Shown piece after piece: positions 12,070 to 24,604 of a stretch of DNA of 64,000 nt. Source of the DNA: Erythroxylum novogranatense. Its lineage: Eukaryota > Streptophyta > Magnoliopsida > Malpighiales > Erythroxylaceae. The notes below the pieces were generated by a model. It made no database searches and was not told the origin of the DNA. It saw only the letters and a list, made by a program, of their open reading frames with translations. Positions within the stretch are counted from its first letter, which is position 1; every line of letters starts with the position of its first letter. A program made the position numbers and the translations under genes. The stretch spans positions 17,040,620 through 17,104,619 of the forward strand of contig CM057225.1 of the NCBI GenBank assembly GCA_029891385.1, written 5' to 3'.

Positions 12070-12288
12070 CTATAATGCTCTCCAGCTATCATAACTTATT
12101 TTCGGAGTTTCACCCTCCACTGATGACTTAAATGCTTCAGATGAGCCAAATGGGTCATTGTCATCAAAAGATCGGAACCCATGACTGTTATCAGTGTCTT
12201 TAAAACCACGAGAAGAATCAAATCGTGCCATGGAATTGTCCTTCAAGAATTCACTCTCACGATTACTAAAGTGATTGCCAATGTCTTG
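12070..12288 (-). pseudogene. captured last exon of an EH-domain (AtEH/Pan1-like) gene
   Basis: A minus-strand acceptor (TTTTGTCAG at 12297-12289) is followed by exactly 73 codons ending in TAG at 12070. The peptide includes RFDSSRGFKDTDNSHGF, FDDNDPFGSSEAFKSS and TPKISYDSWRAL. The DDxDPFG motif near the end and a TPKxSxDxW tail directly before the stop match plant EH-domain proteins of the AtEH1/AtEH2 (Pan1-like) family, endocytic subunits of the TPLATE complex. No upstream exons are seen between 12300 and 14900, so this looks like a host gene fragment carried in the transposon. The exon itself is intact. Confidence 0.7.
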
Positions 12289-12628
12289 CTGACAAAAGGT
12301 TAATATATAGCCTTAAACAATCAAAACTATCAATTGTTAAGATATGGTACATGGAGATTGTGGTTGTACTACATTATCTTCATGCTTCATGAGTTTACCT
12401 ATTAACATTCAAGTTTGTGATCTGCATAGATAATATTGGTAACACTTCTTATAGGATTATAGAGAAGTTATCTATAAAGTAAGCCTAGTGATAAGAGATT
12501 CTTGTTGAATATGACTTTTTGTGTGAGTTCAAGGTAGAAAGACATAACAAAGTAGCTGACTTAAAAAGGTAAATATTAATTTTGATCAAATTCGTAATCA
12601 TGGTCCATAATCTAAATTACATGATTTG

Positions 12629-13739
12629 AAGCCTTTAATATTACTTACTAATGTCGTTAATATCAATTCATCATTATACCTTTTAAGTTAAGGTACATCA
12701 ATTTTTACAAAGAGGATGGATTGATACGCTTAAAAATTAGATTTTTCACAATGTTAATTACGAGTTTAATTAATTACAGATAACCTTATAACTTATCATA
12801 AGAACTACAATGTCACCATTAAAACTTCAAATTTAGTTGAGGCATGATAAAGTTTTATTCTTACGATTATCTATTATCTTAAGAGTCTTGATTGTTTACT
12901 TTTTATTTTGAGAATAATCAAAATTATGTATTTACTATTTACGATTGTTACTAAAAGTGCAATTAAGTAATGATAACCTTATAACTTACCATTAAGAAAG
13001 AAATGTATTGCTTAAATAGTTTAGGTGTGTTTTAGGAGTTATATTTATTGATGAATATGTGAGACTTGGATTTATACAAAACAACTACATTGGGCCTCAT
13101 TTAACCCTTCATCCTAGCCAAGACGACTTATAAAATATATTTCGTGCGTGTATATGGTTTCCATAGAATTATCAATGGATATTATTGAAACAAAATGTTT
13201 AATCATTTCATATGTGTTGTAACCAAGTAATTAAAGTAACATCATAGAAATTAACTATAAAAATATTAAGGAATCTAATTTGGAAATATTATTTCATTAT
13301 CATAAATAAAAGTTTTCAGGTCTTACAATGTATTAAAATAAGTTTTTCTACAACTTTACACCTTAGTCCTCCACATTTTCCTTTACACCTTTTAAGCCTT
13401 TAAAATTACTTTCTAATGTCGTTAATATCAATTGATCATTAAACCTTTTAAGTCAAGGTACATCAATTATTTCAAAGAGGATGGATAGATACGCTTAAAA
13501 TTGGATTTTATGACAATGTTAATTACGACTTTAATTAACTTATCATAAGAACTACATTGACACCATTATAAACTTCAAATTTAGTCATGACATGAGAAAG
13601 TTTTATTCTTTCCATTATCTTAGGAGTTTTGATAGTTTACTTTTGTTTTGAGAATAATCAAAATTATGTATTTACTATTTAAATTTGATATTAAAAGTGC
13701 AATTAAGTAAACATAACCTTATAACTTACCATTAAGAAA
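12629..13739. repeat. pair of ~350-bp direct repeats
   Basis: Segments 12629-12999 and 13394-13739 match along their length. Both start AAGCCTTTAA, share ACTAATGTCGTTAATATCAA-like and GAGGATGGAT blocks, and end CTTACCATTAAGAAA. They are separated by about 390 bp. No terminal TG/CA, primer site or coding capacity supports an LTR interpretation, so they are recorded as a duplication within the AT-rich part of CACTA A. Confidence 0.85.
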
Positions 13740-14465
13740 TATATTGTCACGACCACTGGGTTGCTTCTTACTTAACGCATTAGAAAGTTTTGTGTTTCAA
13801 TTCTTTTAACAGCTTTTTTATTTTGCATTATGATTTAAGAATAACTAAAGATATGTATTCTTTTATAAAACATTTATAAAAATTCAAATGTGGTCTAATC
13901 ATTATGAATAAACATTTATAAATTAATCCTAAACATCAAATAATAAAAAATTCTTGCACACAATGTGCTCCAACAAATAAGACATTTTTAGTTGGTGTCT
14001 ACTACGTAAAGATATTATTTTATAAATTTATTTATTTAATAATTTTAATCATAGTTGATAATATTAACCCATATTAAATTGATTTGGTGTCAATAAATCA
14101 AAATTGAACTTGAGTTAAAATTTTATGGACTAGTTCAAAATTTGACTTAAAATTTGCAAAATTCAAACTCACTAGGAATTCATATTATTGTAATATAATT
14201 GATTAAAATAACAATATTTTAGTATCTCCTTAGTTTAATCAAAATTTCAGCCCAACTTAGAATATTAATAATGGGTATCAAATTAAATTATCGAATTGAT
14301 AGATAGTTAGAATCATTATTAATAAATATTAAATAATGATCACCTAATTTTAGAATAATTATTAATAATTATAAAGTAATAATCACCTAATTGAAAGTTT
14401 TGGCAATGTAGTACACAAATTCTTAATTTTCTTATTCAAATCTTTCATTTTCTTTAAAAGCAATT

Positions 14466-14815
14466 GAAGAGCAATAATGTACATATAATTAACATATGCA
14501 TATAAGAGCAATAATAAAAGTGATAATTTACATATAGTTTACGAGATACATATAAGACCAATAAATTACTTATAATTACAGCAATAATTAACATATAATT
14601 TACGGATGCATAGAAATGCAATATTTAACATAAAATTACAGCAATAATTAACATATCATTTACGGATGCATATAAGACCAATATTTTACATAAAATTACA
14701 GCAATAATTAACATATAATTTACATAATTAACATATAATTTGCAGATGCATATAAGACCAATATTATACATATAATTTCAACAATAATTTACAAATAATT
14801 TACATTTACATATAA
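14466..14815. repeat. AT-rich tandem repeat, ~60-bp unit
   Basis: About five imperfect units built on CAGCAATAATTAACATATAA, then TTTACGGATGCATATAAGAC, then CAATATTTTACATAAAATTA. Units vary by short deletions. The array lies just inside the leader exon of CACTA A and may be a subterminal transposase-binding array, which is an inference from position. Confidence 0.85.
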
Positions 14816-14879
14816 CGAAAAAATTTCATAAATTTAGAGCAATAATTAACATATAAAACCTAAAACCTTTAACATATCC

Positions 14880-15115
14880 ATTCAACACCGTCGGAGGAAT
14901 TAAAGAGGGAGGAGGAGAACTTACCCACTGTCGGAGACGAGGACGAGACGCGACGGTGGCGTCGGCGGCGATCGACCATCAAAGAATCATGAAAGCGATG
15001 ACAGGACGAATCAAGGCAAGCAACGGCGGCAGCGAAGGAAAACCAGAGGAAAAAAGCGAAGAGAAGGAGAAAGGGTGCGTCTGCGGGAGGAGGAAGAAGA
15101 CGCAGCCCTAAATAA
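14880..15115 (-). other. leader / first exon of the CACTA A transposase transcript
   Basis: A GC-rich island in an AT-rich region. On the minus strand an ATG at 14979 opens MVDRRRRHRRVSSSSP and is followed by a good donor, CAGTGG/GTAAG, at 14925/14924. The equivalent position in element B (24666-24857) has the same character. I infer it is the 5' exon of the transposase transcript. Confidence 0.45.
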
Positions 15116-15118
15116 TAA

Positions 15119-15374
15119 TTAAAACGACGTCGTTTGGTTTAAACCAAAACGACGTCGTTTTCGATAAGTAAAGGCGTGGATTTCACGACACCCTTCCGAC
15201 GGAAATTTCGCGTCGGAAAATATTTCAACATATTCAATGATCAATTTCTTTCGGCCGAGAAAAGTATAACTCCCACCCAATTCCTCCGACAGTAACGTTA
15301 TTTCGGTCGGTATTTCCGACGGTGTATATACCGTCGGTATGTTTCGGTCGGTATTTCTCATTTGCCTTGTAGTG
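15119..15374. repeat. subterminal palindromes and right terminus of CACTA A
   Basis: A near-perfect palindrome built from two AACGACGTCGTT halves around GGTTTAAACC lies at 15121-15161. It is followed by repeated TTCGGTCGGTATTTCCGACGG / CCGTCGGTAT inverted motifs (15190-15358), and then TTGCCTTGTAGTG ending at 15374. These are the binding-site arrays and terminal inverted repeat expected of a CACTA element. Confidence 0.75.
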
Positions 15375-16329
15375 TGTGTTATGTCATTGTTGGTTCGCGT
15401 TTCTTGGCTTTATGTTTGCTTTATCTTCGTTTATATCTAGTTAACTACTTCTCACATGGCGAGCTGGGCACGTAGAGAATGATGTTAACGTCCACTATAA
15501 TATAAAAACGGTGATTAATATGAAGAAGCAAAGGTAAAGAGTCAAAAAGATGATCTTGGATATCTGGTAAGAATCTGCCATTAAAGTTGTTCTACAAAAT
15601 TCTCAAAAGTTTAAAGGGAATCCTGGACCCACTTTTATGTTCTATTTGTCTTGTAATTTTGATTTTAGTTTTATTTTAAATTAAAATAATATTTTATATA
15701 GATATTAAGGTATACATAATTTTATTACTAAGAATGATAAAGCGCTAAGTATAAATAGAGATGAATCAATTTTAGTGAATGAACTAAGCAATTAATTTAT
15801 TCAATCTCTTATATAATATTATTAGTAAATATTACAACCAAAGTCTTCACATTTTATTGAAATGCAATACTAACTAAGAAAGAAATTTATAAAATTTTAT
15901 TTGTAAGACAATATTCAATCTTTAAATATTATATTTAAAATTTTAAAATTGATATTATCATTTACATTTTCAAAAATATTTTATTTGCAATTTTAAATGG
16001 TTTAAAATATTTTCTAGAAAACTATCATTTTAACTATATTTTAAGTGCTTTTATTTTTATTTAATTTTAATAAATTATAAAATAAGATAAATTGAACAAT
16101 CAAATTATATTAGTTATTAATTTTATTAAAGTTAATATTAATAGTATTCATTTAGTCAACAATAAAATAAATTTATGACAAAATTAAAATAAAAATGAAA
16201 GCCAATTATTATGAAACTAGGAAGAAAACAAAAATTAAAATTTCAATCAAATAACTCTTTTATTATATTTAGAACGAAAACAAAAATAACAACAACCTGT
16301 TAGAAGTTAGTTTATGCAGAATTTTCAAT

Positions 16330-16440
16330 CTGCCCTTAAGGAATGTGACTTAATGGTTGAGAGCGGGACTTGATTTTGGTTAAGTCTCAAGTTTGATTCC
16401 ATATTAATCCCTTTTATAAGAATTTGAGACAACTAAAATT
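16330..16440 (+). mobile_element. possible tRNA-derived SINE remnant
   Basis: GACTTAATGGTTGAGAGCGG resembles a pol III A box and CAAGTTTGATTCCA about 40 bases later resembles a B box, the spacing of a tRNA-derived SINE head. No target duplication or poly-A tail was defined. It cannot be a functional tRNA gene because the acceptor arms do not pair. Confidence 0.35.
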
Positions 16441-19289
16441 TTACCTGTAAATGAAGAACTAATTGGCCAAAAAAGTGTGAAAATCTCAAGCGCTGGCATG
16501 CTAATTGCTACATCCTGTGCTGGTCAACGTATATAAGTCATAAGACCCTAAAATTAGCTGAGACTGAAAGCGACTCACAAGTCCAAGTCAGCCTTGGCAG
16601 ACCATGTGGTATTGTCCGAGTGAGCCTATGAGTATGAACCCTTGGCCAGTTTCTTTTAGGATAATTATGAATATATTTAATAATCGTCATCCTGACATCT
16701 AGTTTAAATTTTTGTATTAAAATAAAGTTTGAAAAAGTTTAATAATACATTATCTTATTCTTATATAATAAAGAGATAGTAGAGCTAGCTATATACAAAT
16801 AAGACAATATCTAATATTGTAAAAAAATAAAAGTTATATATATTTCCATTCTTCTTAACATTCATTATAAATCTTAATCAACCAATTACACCCGAATCAA
16901 TCTTTATAACATACTAGTCGTTGACTTTAAAGGCATGGGGACATGGTGAAGTTTTTCGAACAGCCTCATGTGTAACAAGTTTGTCTGGCAATTGGATTAG
17001 GCTTTAAGGCTATACGTAATACATCTGCTTGTGGACACTTTCAGGTATCGTCTTGGTCATATAATTTCTCAAAAAGCGTTGCCTCTGGAAGCAATATGTC
17101 TACATTAGTGATTTAAGAAATTATTATATATATTATATTATATATCATTCAACACGATACACCCTTTGACCAACATAATATAAATTTGGTTCTTCGTATC
17201 TTACCCACTTGATAATTATTATCAGTTGCTTAGTTTAATTAGTTAACACAATAATAGACTGCTTTAATATGCATTATTGAAGCTATACCCTCGAACCCAC
17301 ACTCAGGCACGTGAATCAAAGTTGATGTGATTACTATTAAGTTTGTTCGCAATAAGTGTCGATAAGGGTAAAGTCCTGACGATGAAGAAGAAATGCCCAC
17401 ATGTCACATGACACAGTCGGACACCCCATATGAAAAAGATCCCATCATTTTGCAGGCTCCAAGTTGAAGCTGTGGACTATTCACCACATGCATTTTGACT
17501 ACTAAATTAAATCAGAAAAGTTGATAATACTCCTGATGCAGTTTTGGCCTTTTCTACTTTGTTTAAGAAGAAACCCTTTCAGTTTTTGGTTAAAAAATCG
17601 TATTTGATGTGATTACTATTATAAAGTTGGAAGCACCATGTGTCACACAGGAAGGCTGCATATGGGAATGTGAGTGCGACCATGATCGAAACGGAATCCT
17701 CAGGTACACCGATGGTATATAATAATGATGGTTTCTTCTCCTCATCCATTAATTGAGATCACTCGGATCTGGTTATGCCATAAAAATGGCATTCCCTAGT
17801 TTCTCATCCACTTTGTGGGATTTGATTTGGTAAACAATAAGAGGTAATAAAACGAGAACTTGGTTGAAATGGGCCGGATTTACTAGAGTCAGATGATGCA
17901 GTAGGGTTCGTTAGGACTGACAACATTGAAGTAGTCGTCGAAGTCACATGGAACTGGTTGGTTTCCAAAAGAATATCCTCTTCAAAAACTACATTGATGA
18001 GCTTGAAAATGAAAGCTTCTTGCGGTTGTTGGAGACAAATTGGTCACATGTTACCAAGTATATGTGCACACCAACTCTTTCTATGCGTACCTTTTCTTTT
18101 TCTGTTAAACACTACTTTCTCGTTTCTAGCTTTCTATTTCGCCAATTTAATCAGTCTTGGCAATGGCATGCATGTTCTGTAACATGGGAAAATGCTTAGT
18201 TCCAAAACCTTTGCTTCTCATAACCCCAAAACCATATATATAACACGCTCTAATGAAATTATTAAACAAAATATAATCTTAAGTTGATGAGTGTCATATT
18301 TCATCAGTTGTCAATTTATTTTATGGTTTGGTTAAGAGGGATCGTCGATGGGAGCCTTGGAAATTGATTCCTTGGGAAAAGACACCAAAAGCAGTGTCAA
18401 TTGTTATATATATATATAATTTTTACATTAATGTAGACAAGTTATTTGGTCGGTCCAAAAAAGTCAATGCCTCTGAAAAAAAGAAAAGAAATGAGAGGAT
18501 ACTTATGATAAGCTAAGATCTCAAATCTCAAATCTCAAATCTCAAACTCGTAATTCCAATCAGCAAATTGTCAACAAAGTAACTAATAAGATATTCTTGA
18601 CCAAATTATAGTTTTCCACATGGGAATTTAATTAAGAGAACATAATCAAACTTGGGAGCCTGAATTGTCAGATTTCTTTGTACTTATCAATGTTTACTGG
18701 GCTCTGTGCAAGATAGTCAATTTGTAGTTGGCTTAGGGGCAAATGAAGCATAGTTTTACTTTTACTAGCTTGATAATTACATATATGAGCTTAAAATATT
18801 TAGTAAAATTACTAATAATAACATTTTGTTCAACCTAAGCTTTAAAAAGACATTTACAATAAAATTTTAAATTAAATATTAAAAATTATCTTTTCTTAAA
18901 TACAAACATGTCTTTCATCCCTTAGATAGAATACAACTGGCATGATGGTTGCCAAGAGATGCTAAATCATTTGGAAGTTGGGTGGCCCAGCCAGATTCTT
19001 GCAATTAGGACCCTACCCTGGTGTCCTGTTATGATTGGACATGGCGAAAAAGACTTCACGACCCAACAGAAACAAGAGTACTATTATGACTGGAATATAT
19101 AAAACTAAAATTTTAGTGTTAAACTGAATATAAATTCACTTATCAGCATGTTTTTTTAAATTAATTATCCTTATCCTGAATATAAAAAAGGAAGGTGGAT
19201 AGAGTATTATAGACTTTCAAGTCTGTTGAAAAACGCATAGGTTGAAAAGTTGGCATGGCAAGATATTCCAAAGTAAATCATCATAGGGG

Positions 19290-19460
19290 CTAGTGCTCGA
19301 GTGGTTACACACACGATGAACATAGACCAGGACCGAATAATCTCTCTGTCAACACAAACGTTTCCTACAACGCCTTAGGACTTTTCAATAGATCACCATA
19401 AGAAGTAGGCCAAAACCATAGCTTAGTAGTGACCAACGCTGGATTGATACCTGATAGCTA
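19290..19460 (+). mobile_element. possible SINE remnant
   Basis: GGGGCTAGTGCTCGAGTGGT resembles an A-box head, and AGGACCGAATAATCTC about 30 bases later resembles a degenerate B box. The rest of the body is not recognisable and no flanking duplication was found. Confidence 0.3.
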
Positions 19461-19477
19461 GGGCTGCGTGGAAGGGA

Positions 19478-19666
19478 TAATGCAATCTTCTACGGATAGT
19501 GATTTGCATTAAAATGATTGGTTTGTGCTTAGGATAGGGATGTAACTTGGGCTGTGTCTCTTTCCATTTAATGCAATCTTCTATGGATGGTGATTTGCAT
19601 TAAAATGATTGGTTTGTGCTTAGGTTAGGTATGTAACTTGAGTTGGGCTGTGTCTCTTTCCATTTT
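19478..19666. repeat. 91-bp tandem duplication
   Basis: Two adjacent copies starting TAATGCAATCTTCTA at 19478 and 19569, each ending CTGTGTCTCTTTCCATTT. They differ by a few substitutions and a 5-base insertion. No coding role. Confidence 0.9.
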
Positions 19667-22247
19667 ACTGCCTCTTTCACTCGTGTTTAATTCTATTCGA
19701 CTTAAAAACACTAACTGACGTGATCAACCCATGGCTTGGTTTTGGATTTGGTCCAAACTGCTTATGGTTAGTAGCAATCCAAAGAACAAACCAACCATGT
19801 GGACTTAATTTGTATAATTCATCGTCTCATTAATTTGTTGTGTTAATCATCCCATGGCCAAGGAGTTGAGGAGGGAGATTAGGCTACTTTGCATAAGTTA
19901 AGAAACTGGTAACTTCGAACTTACAAAGTTGTAAGAGTCTTGAATTTGGCTTCTCGAGAAACAAGTTAAACGAGGACAGAAGTGAGAGGACTTTTGACAA
20001 TGATCAGATAGTAGAGTCAAAAGCAGCCATTATGGGAATAGATATGCATAGAATATTTGATGATTAGACCAATTATTTCGCTAACCGATCCCTCAATTCC
20101 AACCAACACTGCAAGTGCGAACCACTCCAACTCCCTATGAATCAATTATTTGTTTTTTTTGTAAGAGTACCGGAAGTAGACGATGACGATGACGATCATT
20201 TAAATATAATTATTTATCTGCCTAACTTCCTTCAGCTTCAGCTTCAGCTTCACAATCGTAGTATATTTTATTATGGGAAGTGAGAAGGACATTGGCACGC
20301 TATTTGAAATTTTTTGAGTTGATTGTGAAATAAAGTAGTAAAAGATGGCTTTTACAGCGAGGACTAAGGCAATGGATAACTTAATATTGAGTTACTATGG
20401 TTTTAGTCTTCGTCAATCATTTCAAAGTCTGTCGTGTTTGACAATAGGCTTTGATTTGGTCATCAAATGCCAGAGTTAATTAAAGAGTTCTTGAACTTCC
20501 CAGTCTTTTTGTCTCAATATTTGTAGCCGTAGATGCAGAAATTAACGTGGTGTCTCACCATATTCAGATAGTAAATGGAAGAATGGGCATGGACTTGGCA
20601 GGGGCAGTTGATGGATTTTGGGAAGAAACGGTCCTTACCTGATATGGGCAAAAAAGGATGAACCTAATAGAATGATAAGAACCTTGGTTTTCTAGCCTTA
20701 TGTCCTTCCAGGAGGCAACCATATTTCGAACGAAATGATATGGAAACAAACACAAAAACATGGGACCTGAAGGATATGTGCAGGTCATGGTCATGGGGTT
20801 TTATCAGAAAGTGTCCTCGTCAATGTGCATGCATTCTCTAAATCAAAGTAAAGTTAAACAAAGATTATATCCGGCAGGATCAGCCGATTGATGCCACATA
20901 AAAAACGCATTAAATGAGATGAACAAATCAAAGTTTCCAAGATTGAACAAATTATTACAAATAGTATGGGTATAACACACATATAGAAGATAATGTAAAA
21001 TGATGTTTCCTGGCTTTATTCGAAGTCAGCAGTAGAAAAGGTGAAACATATGTCAAAAACATGGAGACATAATTGGATATAATATTATCTTACATTATCT
21101 GCTACATTCAACAACTGGATAAGCGTACCAGCTCAAAGACTGTAGCAATCATGAGCACTAATTTAGCTCACATACTTGGAATTCGAAGGTGAAAATGTTA
21201 AAGAGTTCAAGGTGTTTCAGTGGGATTCAGATTTTAAAATGTCATGAAGACGTGGAAGCTCAAGATGCCCATCAATTGTGGCTAATCAAAGCTTTTTGAC
21301 CAGACTGACGATCAACTTCTGTCTATTCCTTCTTTTTGAATTTGAAGTTTCTTGTTCTGTTCTGCCCATTCGTTACAAGTTTCCAAGAGATGGGCTCCCA
21401 TGCTCACATGAGCCCGTATACATGTCATCAAAGCTTGTGCTGGATTTGGTCATTTGGCTAAGTTCCCAAACGCTAGAAGTTAAGGATTGAGAAGGGTAAC
21501 TTTCTAAGAAATTTGAGATTCCAACGACTGTTTTCTTTTATTTCTTACATACAAGAAAATGGGGCATTACTGACGGCATTTACCGACAAAAACTACAGAG
21601 TTGTCGTCAGTAATGTTATTTATCGATAGAATAGACCGATGGAGATTTCCATCATCACGGACACAGTCGATATATCTTACCAACGATATGAAAAGCTCCG
21701 TTGGCATATTTTACCGACGGTTTACGAAAACCGTCAGTAAAGTTGATAGTAATATGTCAATGGAAATCGTCTTTATATTTGTCGCTAATTTATATTACAA
21801 TTACTTATGGTTTTACTATCAAGTCACATACTTGATGACATAAGTCTAATATCATTCATGGAATGTAAATCACATTAGATAAACGAAATACATTCATATA
21901 TGAAAGGAATACCTTATAATATATTATTAACAAGTCATAATTTTAATATATAAATCACAAATATCCATTGGCCTAGGATATACTACTAACATAATCCAAA
22001 AGTCGAAGTTGTATGCTCGCTGAGGTCACCTTTAACTCTCTATAAATGACTTGTTGAATGACAATTGTATTGAAAATCTCGACGTGAAATTTGATTTTAA
22101 TGTCAACAATTATAAATTATCCTTACATAATTTTTGAATTTTTTTTACCCATGGAATTTGTTTAAATAGAAAATTAAATGATCATATAAAAGAAAAAAAA
22201 TTTAACTGATAATTAAAACATTAAATAGTACATAAATTAAAACCAAA

Positions 22248-22500
22248 TTAATGACAACAATAATCATATTGTCCTGGTGAGAGTGGATGGTGTGAGTCTC
22301 TATCCCTCGCTCTCATTTCATTTTGGAGCTTATTTATTACGTCCATCAAAGTCTGAACTGTAGTCTCAAGCTGATCGATACGTTGCACTGTAGGCTATGA
22401 ACTAGATGTTGCTGTAGTGGACATAGAGGATTGCAAATAAAATGTGCTGTCATATAAGTCTAGGTTAAAGATCCTTTCACGACTATCCTTACACCCACTG
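22248..22500 (-). pseudogene. Transposase_24-like C-terminus in CACTA B
   Basis: The minus strand reads GCKDSRERIFNLDLYDS and then, after an in-frame TAG, PTVQRIDQLETTVQTLMDVI followed by NKLQNEMRARDRDSH and a stop at 22248. The heptad-like leucine/isoleucine spacing (RIDQLETTVQTLMDVINKL) is a short coiled coil. This is the usual tail of TnpA/Transposase_24 (PF03004) proteins that bind CACTA subterminal repeats. Upstream domain exons are not recognisable. Confidence 0.6.
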
Positions 22501-22578
22501 TATCAAAATATGCTTTGGTCTCATCATTTAATACTAAAAAGCTCTTATTCCTGAAATAAAAACAGTGATGTCACATTT

Positions 22579-22700
22579 TACGAAGATCCTATTGAAAATT
22601 CGGTAAAGTTTTCCCTATAAAATGGACATCCTTTTTTGAAAGAAGGGTCAATTCTAAAAAAAAACAAAACACTTCTATATTAACCAGTAATCATAACTCA
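22579..22700. other. conserved non-coding CACTA module, copy in element B
   Basis: GAAGATCCTATTGAAAATTC, a TTCCCTATAAAATGGACATC core and a following GGGTC and ACCAGTAATCATAAC region align with 11055-11200 and 11605-11740 in element A. The two elements otherwise differ greatly. No reading frame is conserved across the copies, and function is unknown. Confidence 0.7.
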
Positions 22701-24604
22701 TATTGGGTCTCTAAACCATATGTCTATTCTCAGTCCACATTTACATCACAAAATCTATAATTATGTAATTTCCAATACAAGTTAACCAATTTGTAACCCC
22801 CATACACTGTCAATCATAGTCAATACATCAACATATTCTCAATTCTAATCAACAAGTAAAATAATTTGATTTAATATGTGTCATTAATCTTAAATATTTA
22901 AACTAATTAAATAGTTCAATCTAACAAAATCAGTAATCCTAATTTCAAAATCCCCATCTCTAATAACTTGTGATCTTATCTACTTTGCAAACAATTTGTT
23001 CTTGTACTTATTTTTGTTCTTCTACTTATTATTGTTTTGTTTGATAAAACTTAAGATACTTTCCTTATAAGAGTCAATCGATCTATTATTTGAAGATCGC
23101 TTTTATAAAGAAGATGAAAATTGATATATTAAGGTATATATAATATAAATTAATATTATGTAAATAGATATTACATAAAAGTTAAAAAATCATTTATTAA
23201 TTCTAAATCATTATTTTCATTTAATTAATCCAAATAAGATTTTTAAATGAAATAAAAGATAACAAATTAACATGAACCTACTTAAACCGTAGATATAAAG
23301 CATAGGTTTGAGAGTTATGTCATGTAATAACAAGATGAAGAGATTTTATAATAAATTGTCATTCATTCAATACGGAAGAACAAACAAAGAATATAAATTT
23401 TTTACATGGCCTACTTATAAATATATAATTAAATTAATCTTTTAATTAAATTAATTTATGAGTAATATTAGAGTCTTTTTGATTGACATGTCTTCAGTTG
23501 TAATATTTCCAATTATACTCGATTGTAGTTTATGTTGACTTCCATAACTTATTTATTAGAAAACCTAAACTTGTAATTTGATCCTTATACTTGGCATATA
23601 TGCCACTTTTAACATTTTCTTTGAAGAACTTTATAACCATGTTTAATCATATATGATTTAATAAAATTTTAAGCATAATTTATTTATTTTAATTGAAGCT
23701 TCAATGTAAACTTCAATAGTTAATTTAGAAATAACAATATCATCTATACAATAAAGTCTCACAATATATAATTAGTTAGAAGCGAAACAAGTTCATAGAA
23801 TGAGAATTTTAGATCTTAACGATCTAGAGTCATTATATGCATATGTTACAATCTAAGAGGAATGATAGAAGAGGAGTTTTAAAATCAATTAAGGAATTTT
23901 TTGTTGTACTTACCATCAATCAACTTATGTTTGGTTCTTAATTTGGACAAAAATCATATTATCAATTACACAGGAAAAGTTAGTTTACACCAAAATAACG
24001 AAACAAACATTTTCGTTGATCAAAGTTTGTTAATATATGAACCAATTTACACTAAAATACATTTGTTCAATTGTAATATTCACATTAAAATTTGCATCTC
24101 TTTAAGCACTTGTAATTTGATCCTTATACCTAGCATTGTTTCCAATTTTCTACTTATAATAAATATTTTCTTTTATTTCATTAATATAATAATTGGTTGT
24201 CATTTTATGTTTCTTTGAAAATATTGGCATCGATAAAGACTAGTTGAATATCTGTTAACAAATTATAACAATATAATTAAAAGTATTATTGTTTATTTGA
24301 ACACAAAATAAATTTATTAATCATATTTAAACAAAATTGATCTTAGTATCCAATTTTTTAATTGAAGTTTTCTCACACCAAAAATAAGTACAAGAACACA
24401 AAAACAAATTATTTACGAAAAAAACAGTGGATATCAAATACTATGCATTTTGTCAAACACTTGGTATGCATAAACTTCTTCATTCCTAATTCAAGACAAA
24501 ATCTCAATATTTTTCCATTATTTTCAACCAAATACATAGCCTATCATTAACAATCAGTAATTAACATTTAAAACCAAACACACTTTATATGAACCAAAAA
24601 TTTC

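Larger units (their letters stand above)
5900..15374 (-). mobile_element. CACTA (En/Spm-like) DNA transposon A, degenerate
   Basis: Minus-strand remnants of Transposase-associated, Tnp2, DUF4218 and DUF4216 domains occur in the normal order from 10360 down to 7027. At the right end a leader exon, palindromic subterminal repeats (ACCGACGG / CCGTCGGT family, 15180-15360) and TTGCCTTGTAGTG, the reverse of CACTACAAG-type termini, finish at 15374. The left terminus was not found, so the lower limit is approximate. Inside are a 550-bp tandem duplication and a host gene fragment at 12070. Confidence 0.8.
15375..21547. other. AT-rich intergenic region between CACTA elements
   Basis: No supported protein gene. 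Small open frames at 17948-18199, 18328-18516 and 20564-20794 show no recognisable motif or splice structure. It contains two possible SINE remnants (16330 and 19290), a 91-bp tandem duplication (19478) and simple repeats such as CAGCTT at 20232-20250 and GATGAC at 20180. Confidence 0.6.

Noticed and set aside
12629..13739. TRIM-type LTR retrotransposon formed by the direct repeats
   Set aside because: No TG..CA ends, primer-binding site, polypurine tract or target duplication.
16330..16400. A functional tRNA gene
   Set aside because: A- and B-box-like motifs are present, but the arms do not pair.
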